In this document: positions 43,601-51,220 of the stretch, in pieces | Numbering within the stretch: position 1 is the first letter of the stretch | Layout: each line of letters opens with the position of its first letter | From: Eremothecium cymbalariae DBVPG#7215 | Taxonomy: Eukaryota > Ascomycota > Saccharomycetes > Saccharomycetales > Saccharomycetaceae | DNA length: 64,000 bases | Direction of reading: 5' to 3' | Assembly (NCBI RefSeq): GCF_000235365.1 | Contig: NC_016452.1 | Span: 544,001-608,000, forward strand | Translations under genes and position numbers: made by a program | The notes under the pieces: model-generated | Database searches by the model: none | Told to the model about the DNA's origin: nothing | What the model saw: only the letters and a program-made list of their open reading frames with translations

Positions 43601-46410
43601 GTTTAGATGAATTAGTTAAATTCATAAAAGCATCAGAGTTTGATGAAGAGAAGGCAACGTTGGTTTCAGCCGTTGTTTCATATTCTATGCCTTTAGTGAG
43701 CCAGTACTATGCTATGGTTTCAGAAATATTATCGAATGTTATGACAAACTACTATAAGGTTTCGCGCTCCACCTATGTTGTATGTTCTATGTTGCATAAC
43801 TTGGCTAAGGATGGATTTTGTTCTCCGGAGCCTCCATCTGAAGAAACGAAAGATGATAATTTACATGATGGAACCGGCCTTGGTGATGGCGAGGGTGCTC
43901 AAAACAACTCTAATGATGTTGAAGAGGATGAAGACTTGTTAGAAAATGCCCAGAAACCAAATGATGACCAGAAGGAAAATGATGATGATCAGAACGAAGA
44001 TGAAGCTATAGACATGGAAGGTGATATGGCAGGTAAGTTGGAAGACGCATCTGATCAAGAAAATAATGAAGAGCAAGAAGGAGATGAGGAGGGAAAGGAC
44101 ATGGATGAGGAGATAGATGATATAGACGAAGATGATCCCAATGCACTTGATGATAAGATGTGGAATGAAGAAGCGCCAGAAAATTCCAAAGAAAAAGAAT
44201 CCGAAAATATGCCAGATAATTCCGCTGCCGATGATGTCCAAGCTTCTAAAGAGGAGGACAGCAATGGAAACAAAGACAATGAAGAAAAACCTACAGATAA
44301 GGAGAACATTGAAGATGCTCAAGAGATTGGAAATACCGAGGAAAACTCTGACGGAGATTCCGAAAATGAAGAAGATGTAGGTGAACAGGAAGATCAAGTA
44401 ACAAATGAACAAAATGAGGAATTAGGAGCGAACGTTCCAGAAGTTGAAACTATGGATCTTCCTGATGATATGAACTTGGATTCTGGTGAAGAACAAGGTG
44501 AGTCAAATGAAAGCGAAGGAGAGGAATTTGATGATAAAATGGATGTTGATGAAGAAGATGAAGGTCAGAAAAATGAAGATCGCATAGGTGACAATGACTC
44601 TGATGTTGAAGAACATGTTGATCCTGATCAAGATATTGAAATAAATGACGAAGATACCAACCTAGAAAATGAAAACATGGAAGAAGATCATCAAGATGGT
44701 GCTGATTCCAATGAGAATGAGGAGTTAGATGACGAGGAATGCTCAGATAACTTGATGGATGAAGACAATTTAGAAGAGAAGTCGAAAGAAAAGTGCGGTG
44801 AAATGGCTTCAAATGAAGATATCCAGGCTGTAGAAAACTTTGATGCAGTTAACGACGAAAATATTAATCCTGAAGCTGCTGTCCAACAACAATCCGGCTC
44901 TAAAGGTAAAGGAGCCGATGCTGCTGATGAGCAAGAACAGGAAGATGTCGGTAGTAGTGGTGTTGCAGATTTACATGAAAACCAGAAAGCTCAGAATGAA
45001 GAAATCAATGATTCTTCACGTAAAGAGGCAACAGAGAGCTTGAAACAACTGGGTGACTCGTTAAAGGAATTCCACAGACGTCATCAAGAAATCCAGAAAG
45101 CCTCTTCAAATGACGAGAGTCAACAAAGTGAGGAGAATTCCAACACCAAACCGGATGAATTCGAGCACATATCTGGTGCGCAAACAAATTTAGAAACACA
45201 AGCTTTGGATACTGCAAACAAAGACGAAGTTACTACATTTGATGAAGATAAAGCTATCGATGATATTTTCGAAGATGTGAAAGAAGACACTAAGCCGGAT
45301 TTGGGAGATTTAGCCGATATTGCGGATGAAGACACTAAAGACAATGAGCTACCCCAAGACGTTGATGCCACTGAACAAAATTCCACAAAAACCAAGAATT
45401 CCTTTATACAGGAAGGAAGAAGCTGGGAAGAAGCTGATCCAATGTTAGTCGACAGTGCTTTGGACATTGAAGAAAATGATTTGGATGAGTTAACCGAAAA
45501 TCTCAACAATGAAGTTAAGGACGAAATAGTCGAAATCATCCCGCGTAGATCTGTTGAAGAATCCCGTGAACTTTGGAAGCAAAGCGAATTAGCTACTGAC
45601 GAATTGGTTGCAGTTTTGAGCGAACAGTTGCGTTTGATATTAGAACCAACCTTAATGACTAAGCTGAGAGGCGACTACAAGACAGGTAAAAGACTGAATA
45701 TGAAACGAATTATTCCATATATTGCCTCTCAGTTCCGGAAGGACAAAATTTGGCTACGAAGAGCGAAGCCAAGTAAACGTCAGTATCAGATTATGATTGC
45801 TGTTGATAACTCAAAGTCCATGAGCGAGTCTAAATCTGTTGATCTAGCTTTCCAGAGCATATGTCTAGTGTCGAAAGCCTTAACGCAATTAGAGTCTGGG
45901 GGCTTGTCCATCGTTAAGTTTGGTGAAGACACAAAAGAACTTCATTCATTTAACAATCAATTTGGTACGGAATCTGGTGCAAAGGTATTTCAGTGGTTTG
46001 ACTTCCAGGATACTAAGACAGACGTTAGAAGATTGGTAGCTGAATCCATAAAGATATTCGATCATGCACGTGCATCACAGGACAACAATTTATGGCAACT
46101 ACAAATCATAATATCAGATGGTGTATGTGAAGACCATGCTACTATACAGCTGTTGGTTCGTCGTGCCAGAGAAAAGAAAATTATGCTGGTATTTGTTATC
46201 GTGGATGGTATAAATTCCAAGGAATCTATTGTAGATATGAGCCAAGTAAAATACGTGCCAGACGAGTTTGGTACCATGCAATTGACAGTTGAGAAATATT
46301 TAGACACTTTTCCTTTCGAGTTTTACGTGGTTGTTCGCGATATCTCTGAACTTCCAGAAATGTTGGCCATTATTCTACGTCAATATTTTTCAGAATTGGC
46401 ATCTTTATAA
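31663..46410 (+). CDS. MDN1: MDN1 (Rea1/midasin), AAA+ ATPase of 60S ribosome assembly
   Basis: A single frame of 4915 residues, almost exactly the size of S. cerevisiae Mdn1 (4910). Six dynein-like AAA+ modules are marked by P-loops near residues 321 (GKCGSGKT), 657 (GETGTGKT), 1087 (GPTSAGKT), 1373 (GETGCGKT), 1753 (GSPGVGKT) and 2062 (GPSNAGKT). A long helical linker follows (about 2300-4050), then an extremely acidic D/E/N-rich segment (about 4060-4610), and a C-terminal MIDAS/VWA domain with DNSKSMS at about residue 4715. The MIDAS domain binds the UBL domains of Ytm1 and Rsa4, and ATP-driven movement strips these factors from pre-60S particles. AAA6 has WLILDNANL in place of the usual DE Walker B, and AAA1 has WVLIEDIDKA. 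Essential in yeast. It lies beside REX3 as in YLR106C-YLR107W. Confidence 0.98.
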   Translation: MASSNYIQLDLEACQERFSLYNLTMPQRKVSQLFEFDPNATPNENLDLLSKMALKDEFTVPFIFIYRPIFIELVARWITVSSTSDAVDVIAAFGRSITLCPEIATLAELFLKERSDFFNALLLTDQVDEILLHKVLLGYYRLIYHDKARFKIYINAQTIYSLLSSKCGNVNSKIGKFLSVKIISALLNMAEAAYIKLLQNYIPIEEPILFMYECSPGVDYKFLELNEAKRFSNFSKLPQVHPADFVTEQNKFKGISKYFIADVSNLSPHVVPVCNVLIPRVNSFTNHTSYTSELVHTDNSVQAMIQLAFNVQKSKPVMVLGKCGSGKTFLINELAKMMGMHHSMVKIHLGEQTDAKLLLGTYTSGERPGTFEWRTGVLTTAVKEGRWVLIEDIDKAPTEVLSVLLTLLEKNVLSIPSRGELIKAANGFQLLSTITIDESEDRKHGESYRPDLIGIARWEVVHLQDLSNVDLHSILCQKYPILQSMIPKFIQTYYSVKKIYTNPGFISLNKGVVPRVISVRDLVKLCNRVNSLFTNHNVVKHDQLIESYIYNYIFSEAVDCFASAVSENSALQLLVTAVGESLEIPSSRVSLYMSKYVPEFEHDADLVKIGRAELPISRLGLQKKSVNITSFAKTNHSLRLMEQIGVAAQMAEPVLLVGETGTGKTTVVQHVAKLMNKPLTVINVSQQTEAGDLLGGFKPVNCKTVAIPILEDFEALFSATFSMKKNERFYQMVHKCFTKNQWKNIIKLWNEAVKMAKSILSRDSAITNDAENKKKRRKLDSNEKKQLLNKWQDFHETVKKFELQSKSIENSFVFDFVEGSLVKAIKNGSWLLLDEINLASSDTLESITDLLTEKASRSILLSEKGEVESVKAHSEFRIFACMNPATDVGKKDLPSGIRSRFTEIYVHSPDRDITDLLSIIDKYIGRYSVSDEWVGNDIAQLYLEAKKLAETNSIVDGSNQKPHFSIRTLSRTLIYVCDIIQIYGLRRSLYEGFCMSFLTLLDQKSESILLPLIEKYTLGRLKNAKSVISQTPPSPGPNYVKFRHYWMECGSEQIVEQPHYIITPFVEKNMLNLVRATSGRRFPVLVQGPTSAGKTSMIKYLADITGHKFVRINNHEHTDLQEYLGSYVTDDTGKLSFKEGVLVEALRKGHWIVLDELNLAPSDVLEALNRLLDDNRELFIPETQEVIHPHPDFMLFATQNPPGIYGGRKLLSRAFRNRFLELHFDDIPQNELETILRERCQIAPSYARKIVEVYCMLTVQRSANRLFEQKNSFATLRDLFRWALREAVGYEQLAVNGYMLLAERCRTQNEKALVKSVIEKVMKVQLDMDKYYKAFENDRLMEMNSPIVWTNAMRRLSVLVSACLKNNEPVLLVGETGCGKTTICQLLSQFMNKQLITMNAHQNTETGDIIGAQRPVRNRSELQEKLSTSLRNAIPSDLLGDEKHDLNRLLELYRSMDKSDLNSDLQNSIKRQLDELNILFEWCDGPLIQAMKKGEFFLLDEISLADDSVLERLNSVLEPERSLLLAEKGCDSSLTAIDGFQFFATMNPGGDYGKRELSPALRNRLTEIWVPSMESFSDVSMIVSTKLLEPVGFLTKHIVKFSEWYGNKFGGRDATNGVISLRDILAWVEFINCTYMKVHDPHAALVHGAAMVFIDALGTNNTAYLAENEARLHGQKVECIELLSEMTGDNLFKYLSTDLKVEVTDQMLKCGLFDVARSTANSPVPTFNLSAPTTMKNLMKVMRAMQVQKPILLEGSPGVGKTSLISALADCTGNNLTRMNLSEQTDLVDLFGSDAPGENTGEFVWRDAPFLRAMQRGEWVLLDEMNLASQSVLEGLNACLDHRGEVYIPELDKSFIRHPNFMVFAAQNPQYQGGGRKGLPKSFINRFSVVYMDTLTADDLLLISKHLYPNISSDTCKKMIKVISSLEDEVTNRKMWGSAGAPWEFNLRDTLRWLRLLNSKSICNSLEAFDFVDMIVSQRFRCELDHAKAHKLITNVFGNYSNRDNYYQVTQDYLQVNAEVVKRNKVLQFSDVDKLVPLQSNYTYYESILRCLNHNWPVILVGPSNAGKTELIHFLANVLGSEVVEFAMNSDVDSMDLLGGYEQVDLTRKISEVVDRLSLVLRELLVINLSNRFEESQTESNQIALHLFEFIQTRTITLENFDLFLEHFSKFMSFVGDNHQLNEIQNDFIQLSLTLKREVNVRFEWFDGLLVKAVERGSWLILDNANLCSPSVLDRLNSLLEVNGNLVINECSLSDGRPRVVQPHPNFRLFLTVDPKYGELSRAMRNRGIEIYVDDLKVRASEFDRSLLGYNLKDSSKMQLENGIKAISLSDNCFNRPLQSYTSHSNSVIVPFARLHDILLSSNNNISTSVITTLPLISSFFIELWNNNVLANKDFEEKDIVSKISAYHDFLNQFNIIENVKELYQSTSDKYHEDFQAIRFPINQTLLPVLNVYISDTLLAKSAISTSSETLYLYQLMEKLLFSVHSLQFTNKKSTHGKIHELSYLEQSAAVYNNRKIKNPPKIRIFELLLELNNFTQQCLTDIPLFDLPNVYNMLFKLYIIWIGAFEVSSTRDETRLRVYQELLITWSDEAKLTVPNVTEVSAMSHKFGSSLDLKTGKSMTLIWEEFRKRYPSSLEAWSKFIKIENVAAQFDSVTKEQFCDSYPIIRNLHHIFHCLVNDLLTGNDHDFDEVISKIERGLLELNAISNSFLTKRNHQFREDFTTIFRFIFCDNNGCASDLVSEIAPSSSIPVMKLSRLNNKSYVFPPTFDITWNKDGDRFVSHTGELFNTSLLESVLEKTNSLQSAPGSQLTQMISDANLLIKAMTNASQFLLGDQCKLYRDILVDWYKKIVKIHISSDLDNLCMEDIFRLVDNGIDADFASIHQKFLSPAILLVNDNPSMNSLGKAWVLFATGLIQLYVPSSPLDPAIRDYVLLDHFMKRKQESERLINTWKTVRTILTGSSEMEVEKLIDVVTENDGPEKPKVFRPNHPIDTLFDEWSAFMVSTVDSENLQRLLDAADHPSEFNKLVMFQQNTSQFLSRLSESYKYYSDLTEIFAGYVYSLKFGYDLLVYSTIRDHKPISLSPLCAIDLNVISNIDTIGDCLQDLCTFFKSKTIESLDVESILIYYMKLVRYHALDDKLLNILGKILHSLYYRWTLRHMKDEKLNADRANIFRYKDESENVESEFKRMFPDYEDVLSLDASEEATLSSNDNLDELYYNIAKSYIDLFSDSPNFNISPVIREGSKVTSMLLKDSHKFKSEKMNATSFTATVNLLASEVESLGASLEPPDVNFYHGYSVQEARKSMNIIENLLNSINGLLIQWPEHSTLVELFRICKEYLQYPVNTPVARLLQKIEQTYTFVSEWEKYAASSVSLSSHIKAITTLIVDWRKWELHTWNSLFTFEEKSFEKKIGNLWFHLFEVIIIANFNPQDGISKELLYSRLMASLTLFFSKSTYGEFSIRIKLVEAFEKHVSIMTEGKSEVLHVLQNAVTFFKQFSSIIEEKVLSVRKSLEKDISEVILLASWKDVNVDALKQSSRRSHNNLYKLVRKYREALSNEVSMIIESGLSSTHQDFHSLDCAIIPSSRELDLQRAKLIVEKLPTWETRPKALKNVQLVERNMIIYRANITKQEIPDIYEYIKLLVKEAERLREETPKVYSKDKKKLLATLKTQKYKLLSDTLKELKRIGLKTSFREDVHKLQSSVTSILASVKSFKNTKIFSCDFYFFKTLDLIPRLRSAASSPAGDIPVADIEKGLAIGENLIFSLIKTREPMFRLVTDCERLEKLRKYLEEVSGSKIIKNISLKNKFNLAVYYYKWLPSILQFAIDTLQSISSRVSYNLDICFLQQAISSINDFKGLENKYCVLGREAEILLSELESFLNRLLSELRAYKDKDCFFVYEVVISWIESQHFTANEEKDYGSSVEEIDIRLRDVSTSIMLSIQRLVELQVDSVSEETDKWLAIVNKQMLTTMRLSNSLIITDRLDELVKFIKASEFDEEKATLVSAVVSYSMPLVSQYYAMVSEILSNVMTNYYKVSRSTYVVCSMLHNLAKDGFCSPEPPSEETKDDNLHDGTGLGDGEGAQNNSNDVEEDEDLLENAQKPNDDQKENDDDQNEDEAIDMEGDMAGKLEDASDQENNEEQEGDEEGKDMDEEIDDIDEDDPNALDDKMWNEEAPENSKEKESENMPDNSAADDVQASKEEDSNGNKDNEEKPTDKENIEDAQEIGNTEENSDGDSENEEDVGEQEDQVTNEQNEELGANVPEVETMDLPDDMNLDSGEEQGESNESEGEEFDDKMDVDEEDEGQKNEDRIGDNDSDVEEHVDPDQDIEINDEDTNLENENMEEDHQDGADSNENEELDDEECSDNLMDEDNLEEKSKEKCGEMASNEDIQAVENFDAVNDENINPEAAVQQQSGSKGKGADAADEQEQEDVGSSGVADLHENQKAQNEEINDSSRKEATESLKQLGDSLKEFHRRHQEIQKASSNDESQQSEENSNTKPDEFEHISGAQTNLETQALDTANKDEVTTFDEDKAIDDIFEDVKEDTKPDLGDLADIADEDTKDNELPQDVDATEQNSTKTKNSFIQEGRSWEEADPMLVDSALDIEENDLDELTENLNNEVKDEIVEIIPRRSVEESRELWKQSELATDELVAVLSEQLRLILEPTLMTKLRGDYKTGKRLNMKRIIPYIASQFRKDKIWLRRAKPSKRQYQIMIAVDNSKSMSESKSVDLAFQSICLVSKALTQLESGGLSIVKFGEDTKELHSFNNQFGTESGAKVFQWFDFQDTKTDVRRLVAESIKIFDHARASQDNNLWQLQIIISDGVCEDHATIQLLVRRAREKKIMLVFVIVDGINSKESIVDMSQVKYVPDEFGTMQLTVEKYLDTFPFEFYVVVRDISELPEMLAIILRQYFSELASL

Positions 46411-47237
46411 GTTCGATTCATACTTGTATATTAATAAAAAACTTTCTTTACATTAACATAGATACATATACATTATTGATCATTCCAAAAGTTCTGAATA
46501 GCCCTCATTCGATGAATCTCCTGGATTCGACGCCCTAAACAACATCCTCCTCATTTGAAGTGTCAAAACTGGAATCATCTGGAACGGAATATTCTTTGCA
46601 ATATAAAAATTTTCACAAGTAATGATTCTTGACCAAACTACTTCAAACATATTGTAAGAAAAGTTTTCAGCTAATAAGAGATTATTACTCAAGGGACTAG
46701 CTTCAAGTTGTATTTTGGGACATATTAATACTCTGAAGTTGATTGTATCCGCATACTGTCCACTTAACCAGGGGGTCTACTGGTATAGTATGCTTGGATC
46801 TTTTCAATCACGATTATAATGTCTAATTACAGAATATTAGAAGAGAGTATTAGAAGATCATTATTTTAATAATCAAAAGACTAGTAGCTTGTTGAGCCTT
46901 TTTTTTATACTTGATGGGTTATAACATGATGATAAAAAGATTAATGTTGCTCGAAGATGAACTTCGATGTGAGCGCAAAGATTTCTCAATAGACTACAAC
47001 GGTATCTGATTTTTTATATAAATCTTAAAACGCTCCTTGGAGTTAGTGAAGAATGTGTATTGAGTAGTATATATATTCCCATCTCCAACTCTTGGTGGGC
47101 TCACTTCAACTTTAGGCGCTGCTTAATATACACTTGAAGCTGTATGATCGTTTTTGGTGAAGTTCGATCAACGATAATTATAATAAAGCTACAAATTTCT
47201 AAGCATCATCGAATTTAATTAATAGGCGGAATAAAAT
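46411..47237. other. MDN1-SEN2 intergenic region
   Basis: An 827-bp gap between two plus-strand genes. It contains a minus-strand protein-like frame at 46480-46776 without a start codon, described separately. The rest (46780-47237) is AT-rich with no open frame and serves presumably as the SEN2 promoter. Confidence 0.6.
46480..46776 (-). pseudogene. Protein-like frame lacking a start (remnant or terminal exon)
   Basis: This minus-strand frame is open for 98 residues (beginning TPWLSGQYADTINF, ending NEGYSELLE) before a stop, but its 5' edge is a TAG and no ATG precedes the first internal methionine. Composition is protein-like: mixed hydrophobic and charged residues, including FYIAKNIPFQMIPVLTLQMRR. 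Just upstream, one frame over, about 20 more codons are open (including VIEKIQAYYTSRPP). The two frames meet at a run of five C (46771-46775 on the plus strand as G), where one extra base would join them. I do not recognise the product. It could be a decayed gene, a 3' exon, or a chance frame. Confidence 0.35.
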
Positions 47238-48332
47238 ATGGCGAAATATATATCGAACAGACGCAGATATGAGCACAAGCTACCGCTAGAACTAATCCAG
47301 CTACCTCCTTTAATACCTCATAACCCAGTTTCATGGCTACACTGGATATTTAAGTATGTGACCGCTGTAAATTATATGCGTCAAACTATACCAGTAGAAA
47401 TTGATGCTAGTGGTAAAATAATCATATCGGATCATGATCATATGAGATATTTATGGGAAAGAGGGTTTTTTGGTACTGGTCAACTCTCTAGAAGTGAGCC
47501 CACATGGTATGAACGTACTGCAAGTAGGTTACAGTTGGATGGTTCTAAGCAAGACGGGGTACAGTTGGAACAGGTTACGCGCCTAAGACGAAAACAGCGA
47601 TTAGAATTTAAGAAAGAAAGAGCTAAATTCGAAGAGAAGAAGTTGCATTTGAGAATGAACGGTGTTTTGGAAAGTGAAATCCTGGGTGAAGAACAAGCAT
47701 TTTTGAAAAGTTTACGAGATCAAGAATTACAATACGGTTCAGTAAATGAAAGCGGCAGCGGTGGCGGCAGCAGCTTCGAGGGCATCCGCATGGAAGACTC
47801 TGATATATTAACCGAGGATGGAACTGGTATAATTAAGTTGGAGAAGCTTGAGTTAATGCCCGTTGAAGCAATGTTCTTAACGTTTGCTCTTCCCGTGTTA
47901 GACATCAGCATGAAGGATTTATTACATTCAATCTTTGTGGAAACACCGTCATTTGAACAGATCGAAGCTCTGTGCATGAAATATGCTGCGTACCACCATT
48001 ATAGATCTCATGGTTGGTGTGTAAGGTCAGGAGTTAAATTTGGATGTGATTACATGTTATACAGACAAGGCCCACCTTTCCATCACGCTGAATTCAGTGT
48101 CATGGTGCTGCATCATAACCAAGCTCAACATGATTATACATGGTACTCTACTGTAGCAAGAGTTGTTGGTGGCGCCAAAAAATGTCTAGTCTTGTGTTAT
48201 ATCTCTAAGAAGGCGGCAGATGACATATTGATGGAACTCTGGAGTCGTGGGAGTTATGCACAGGCATTTGCTCTCTTTGAAGTTAACGAATTGGTTTATA
48301 GAAGATGGGTTCCAGGTAAGAATAGAGATTAG
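47238..48332 (+). CDS. SEN2: SEN2, catalytic subunit of tRNA splicing endonuclease
   Basis: A 364-residue protein (S. cerevisiae Sen2: 377). The C-terminal endonuclease domain carries the catalytic triad by alignment to Sen2 Y289/H297/K328: Y275 in LYRQGPPFHH, H283, and K314 in VVGGAKKC. The family segment YRSHGWCVRSGVKFGCDYM is intact. The N-terminal half has the conserved start with PPLIPHNPVSWLHWI, a charged helical linker, and an acidic glycine/serine-rich insert. Sen2 cuts the 5' splice site of intron-containing tRNAs as part of the Sen2-Sen34-Sen54-Sen15 complex, which sits on the mitochondrial outer surface in S. cerevisiae. It corresponds to YLR105C next to MDN1, and is convergent with LCL2. 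Confidence 0.96.
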   Translation: MAKYISNRRRYEHKLPLELIQLPPLIPHNPVSWLHWIFKYVTAVNYMRQTIPVEIDASGKIIISDHDHMRYLWERGFFGTGQLSRSEPTWYERTASRLQLDGSKQDGVQLEQVTRLRRKQRLEFKKERAKFEEKKLHLRMNGVLESEILGEEQAFLKSLRDQELQYGSVNESGSGGGSSFEGIRMEDSDILTEDGTGIIKLEKLELMPVEAMFLTFALPVLDISMKDLLHSIFVETPSFEQIEALCMKYAAYHHYRSHGWCVRSGVKFGCDYMLYRQGPPFHHAEFSVMVLHHNQAQHDYTWYSTVARVVGGAKKCLVLCYISKKAADDILMELWSRGSYAQAFALFEVNELVYRRWVPGKNRD

Positions 48333-48425
48333 AGAAGCTATGTAATATAGTATAATATAATATTACTATAAACAATGTTTTGATGTTTTTTGATTATATG
48401 CATGTATTGATTCTAGATACAATAT

Positions 48426-48809
48426 TCATACAAGCCCTTTATACGCCGATTGAACCCATCCACAGTCCCGCACACCTTTATTTCTAGCCTTTGGGCCCTT
48501 GACAGGGTCGTCGTATACCTGGTTAAGCTGTTCATCATGGGTAGCCGGCTTAGATATACAAACAAATTGCCCATTTGGTAGCACACATTTCATTTGAGTT
48601 TTGGGATATGGACAGGGACAAGCAGCTGGGTTCGGAACACACTCTCGAGTTACAGGACAAACGTACGTAGCACATTCTTGGTTTAAAATGGCGTCCTCAT
48701 AACCCACATTTGTCTGTGCTTCTTGTTGCTGCTGTTGCCCATGGCCAAAGTCAAAGAAAAAAGCCTGTATAGGTGATAGAAGAACCAAAAACAACAACTG
48801 GGGTAACAT
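48426..48809 (-). CDS. LCL2: LCL2, small secretory-pathway protein linked to ER-associated degradation
   Basis: A 127-residue protein from the ATG at 48809, which puts a clean signal peptide (MLPQLLFLVLLSPIQAFF) at the N terminus and matches the S. cerevisiae length (131). The frame stays open 28 codons upstream, but without an ATG. A glutamine-rich stretch is followed by a cysteine-rich core (CATYVCPVTRECVPNPAACP, then MKCVLPNGQFVC) with paired cysteines suggesting disulphides. In S. cerevisiae Lcl2 is named for chronological lifespan and genetically linked to ER-associated degradation; its molecular function is unknown. It lies between SEN2 and CDC45, exactly the YLR103-YLR105 order, and is divergent from CDC45. 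Confidence 0.9.
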   Translation of the reverse strand: MLPQLLFLVLLSPIQAFFFDFGHGQQQQQEAQTNVGYEDAILNQECATYVCPVTRECVPNPAACPCPYPKTQMKCVLPNGQFVCISKPATHDEQLNQVYDDPVKGPKARNKGVRDCGWVQSAYKGLV

Positions 48810-49039
48810 TTCGCCTGGCCAAGTTCCAAATCCCCTTCTATTGCCTCTATATGATCGCTTATTAACGATAAGTGGTGGTGTTGGCCACTGCAATAAATGA
48901 AAATATGGAATGTTTTAGATTTTTTTAAGAGTACGAAAACCAAACTCGTTTGGAATAAAAATGCAACGGCCCATTATAAAATGATGAGCTACAGGAAGAA
49001 TATTGGGTACATAGCAAGAGCTCTAAGCGATTCCAGGTT

Positions 49040-50929
49040 ATGTATGTTGGCATCCGAAGTTTTTCTGAAGCATATGAGAAGATATTATCGAGAGCAAGTG
49101 CTCATTCGTCATGTCAATTGGTAATTTTTGTATCATGTTTAAACATCGACGCGTTATGCGCAACCAAGATGCTTTCAATGCTATTCAAAAAACAGCTGGT
49201 ACAACTGCAGCTAGTTCCGGTGTTTGGTTATACGGAGTTGCATGATCATTTTGTAAATTTAGACGATAATATTAATATTGTAATGATGGTGGGATGTGGA
49301 GCTATGATTGATCTGGAGGTGTTTCTCGAAATTGATCCCGACAAATACATTGTACCTGGGACTGAAAAAGATGCAAAGCCATCTTTTAAGAATGAAATTT
49401 ATATTCTGGACTGCCATAGACCTTGGAACTTGGATAATTTATTTGGGTCGCAAATTATAACTTGTTTCGACGATGGCACTGTTGAGGATTCGTTACACCA
49501 GGAACGCGATGCGTATTATAAAATACTTGAGTTAGAAACTGATGGAGGAAGTATTGCTGATGAATCTACCGAAGCAGAGAGCACTGAGGAGGATTCTGAT
49601 GATGAATACCCCGGGATGAAACGTCGCAGCGGTTCTGAAAGTGACAAGAAGAAGCGTAAGCAGAGAAAAAAGCGGTTACACGAATGTGAAGCTACCATAG
49701 ACAAATACTACTCAAAGGGGAGTACGGTCAGTAATTCGTTAGCTGTTCAAGTGTATTCTTTAGTTTCATCAGTTGGTGAAACAAGTTTGGATTATCTGTG
49801 GCTGACCATTCTAGGCGCTACGTCTTTGGATACAGCTTACCCACATATCTACCAACAACTGCAGGAGTTGCTGAAAGATGAAGTTAAACGACTGTCTCCA
49901 AATGATAAGACTAAAACCCCAGATAAGCTTCCAATCGAGGTCCAACCAGATTACTTACTATTCCTGATGCGCCATTCTTCATTGTACGATAGCTTTTACT
50001 ATTCCAATTACGTTAATTCGAAACTTTCCCTTTGGAACGAAAATGGTAAAAAACGTTTACATAAAATGTTTGCACGCATGGGTATACCGTTGAATACTTC
50101 CCAGGAACATTGGATATATATGGACAATAATATAAAAAGACAACTCGGAGTGATTTTCGAAAAGAATCTCGATAGATATGGATTACAAGAACTGGTGAAA
50201 GATGGCTTTGTTCGCACATTTGGTTATCGTGGTTCCATCAGTGCCAGTGAGTTTGTTGAGGCCACTACTGCTTTATTAGAAGTAGGTAAGATGAAATCAG
50301 CAGTATTTGAAGACGTTCAAGGAAACTTGGATGTGCATGTCTCTGCGGAACAAGAGCCAGATTTAAACGAAATACTATCTCAAAGGCAAAAACGATGGAT
50401 TGGTAATTTCTGGTTCGGTTGGGACGCATTAGACGGTAATATGGACTTGTTGAAACTTGGCATAAAGAATGCTCAATTTCTTCAGAAATCTATATTTAAC
50501 ACTGGCGTAACAATCCTAGAAAAAAGGATCATAAAACATCTCCGCATCTATCGATTGTGTGTACTGCAAGATGGTCCTTATTTACCCCTGTACAAAAACC
50601 CGCTGACACTACTTCGCTTGGGTAATTGGCTAATTGAGTATTGTTCAGAATCAGAAGATAAACAACTACTACCCATGGTATTGGCCTCCCTAGACAATAC
50701 CACTGACACTTACCTGGTTGCTGGACTTACACAAAGATATCCACGGGGCATCAACACCCTAGAATCACATTCTACAATCTTAAATAATTTCAATATCGGT
50801 TTCCAGCAAATTGCAAGCGAAACAGGTGCCAAGGTGAGAATAGACAATTTCGAAAGTTCTATTATTGAGATTCGCAAAGATGATTTACAGCCCTTTTTGG
50901 AAAAATTAACTTTAAGTGGCCTGATTTAA
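49040..50929 (+). CDS. CDC45: CDC45, component of the CMG replicative helicase
   Basis: A 629-residue protein (S. cerevisiae 650). The N terminus MYVGIRSFSEAYEKIL followed by SSCQLVIFVSCLNIDALCATKML is a near-identical Cdc45 signature and fixes the start at 49040. Other hallmarks are DCHRPWNLDN, an acidic internal loop (about 170-200), a basic KKKRKQRKKR patch, the KLSLWNENGKKRLHKMFARMG block, and the C-terminal end EKLTLSGLI. Cdc45 has a RecJ-like DHH fold without nuclease activity; it joins Mcm2-7 and GINS at origins and travels with the fork. Essential. It corresponds to YLR103C. Confidence 0.97.
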   Translation: MYVGIRSFSEAYEKILSRASAHSSCQLVIFVSCLNIDALCATKMLSMLFKKQLVQLQLVPVFGYTELHDHFVNLDDNINIVMMVGCGAMIDLEVFLEIDPDKYIVPGTEKDAKPSFKNEIYILDCHRPWNLDNLFGSQIITCFDDGTVEDSLHQERDAYYKILELETDGGSIADESTEAESTEEDSDDEYPGMKRRSGSESDKKKRKQRKKRLHECEATIDKYYSKGSTVSNSLAVQVYSLVSSVGETSLDYLWLTILGATSLDTAYPHIYQQLQELLKDEVKRLSPNDKTKTPDKLPIEVQPDYLLFLMRHSSLYDSFYYSNYVNSKLSLWNENGKKRLHKMFARMGIPLNTSQEHWIYMDNNIKRQLGVIFEKNLDRYGLQELVKDGFVRTFGYRGSISASEFVEATTALLEVGKMKSAVFEDVQGNLDVHVSAEQEPDLNEILSQRQKRWIGNFWFGWDALDGNMDLLKLGIKNAQFLQKSIFNTGVTILEKRIIKHLRIYRLCVLQDGPYLPLYKNPLTLLRLGNWLIEYCSESEDKQLLPMVLASLDNTTDTYLVAGLTQRYPRGINTLESHSTILNNFNIGFQQIASETGAKVRIDNFESSIIEIRKDDLQPFLEKLTLSGLI

Positions 50930-51220
50930 AATACGTCAAGTAATATTTTACCACTTTCCAGGTTTGTTGCATTGTATATACATTAAACCATAAATAATAG
51001 TAACCCATATAATGGCCAGTCTTACGTTAGCGTCTCAACTCCTTCACATTCAGTTCTTGTTCTGTACGTTCTCGGACGCATTTTCTGCTATAGTGACATA
51101 GAAAGGCTTGATGTAAAGCTCCTCTAGTACACACAAAAACTATCCTCTAACTGCATCACACGGCCTACGCCGAAACAGACATATAAACCTACTTCTTGTG
51201 ATATCTCTAATTGATAAGGG

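Noticed and set aside
43939..44812. Long antisense frames within MDN1, rich in I, F and S.
   Set aside because: They mirror the acidic GAA/GAT-rich coding repeat on the other strand and are compositional shadows.
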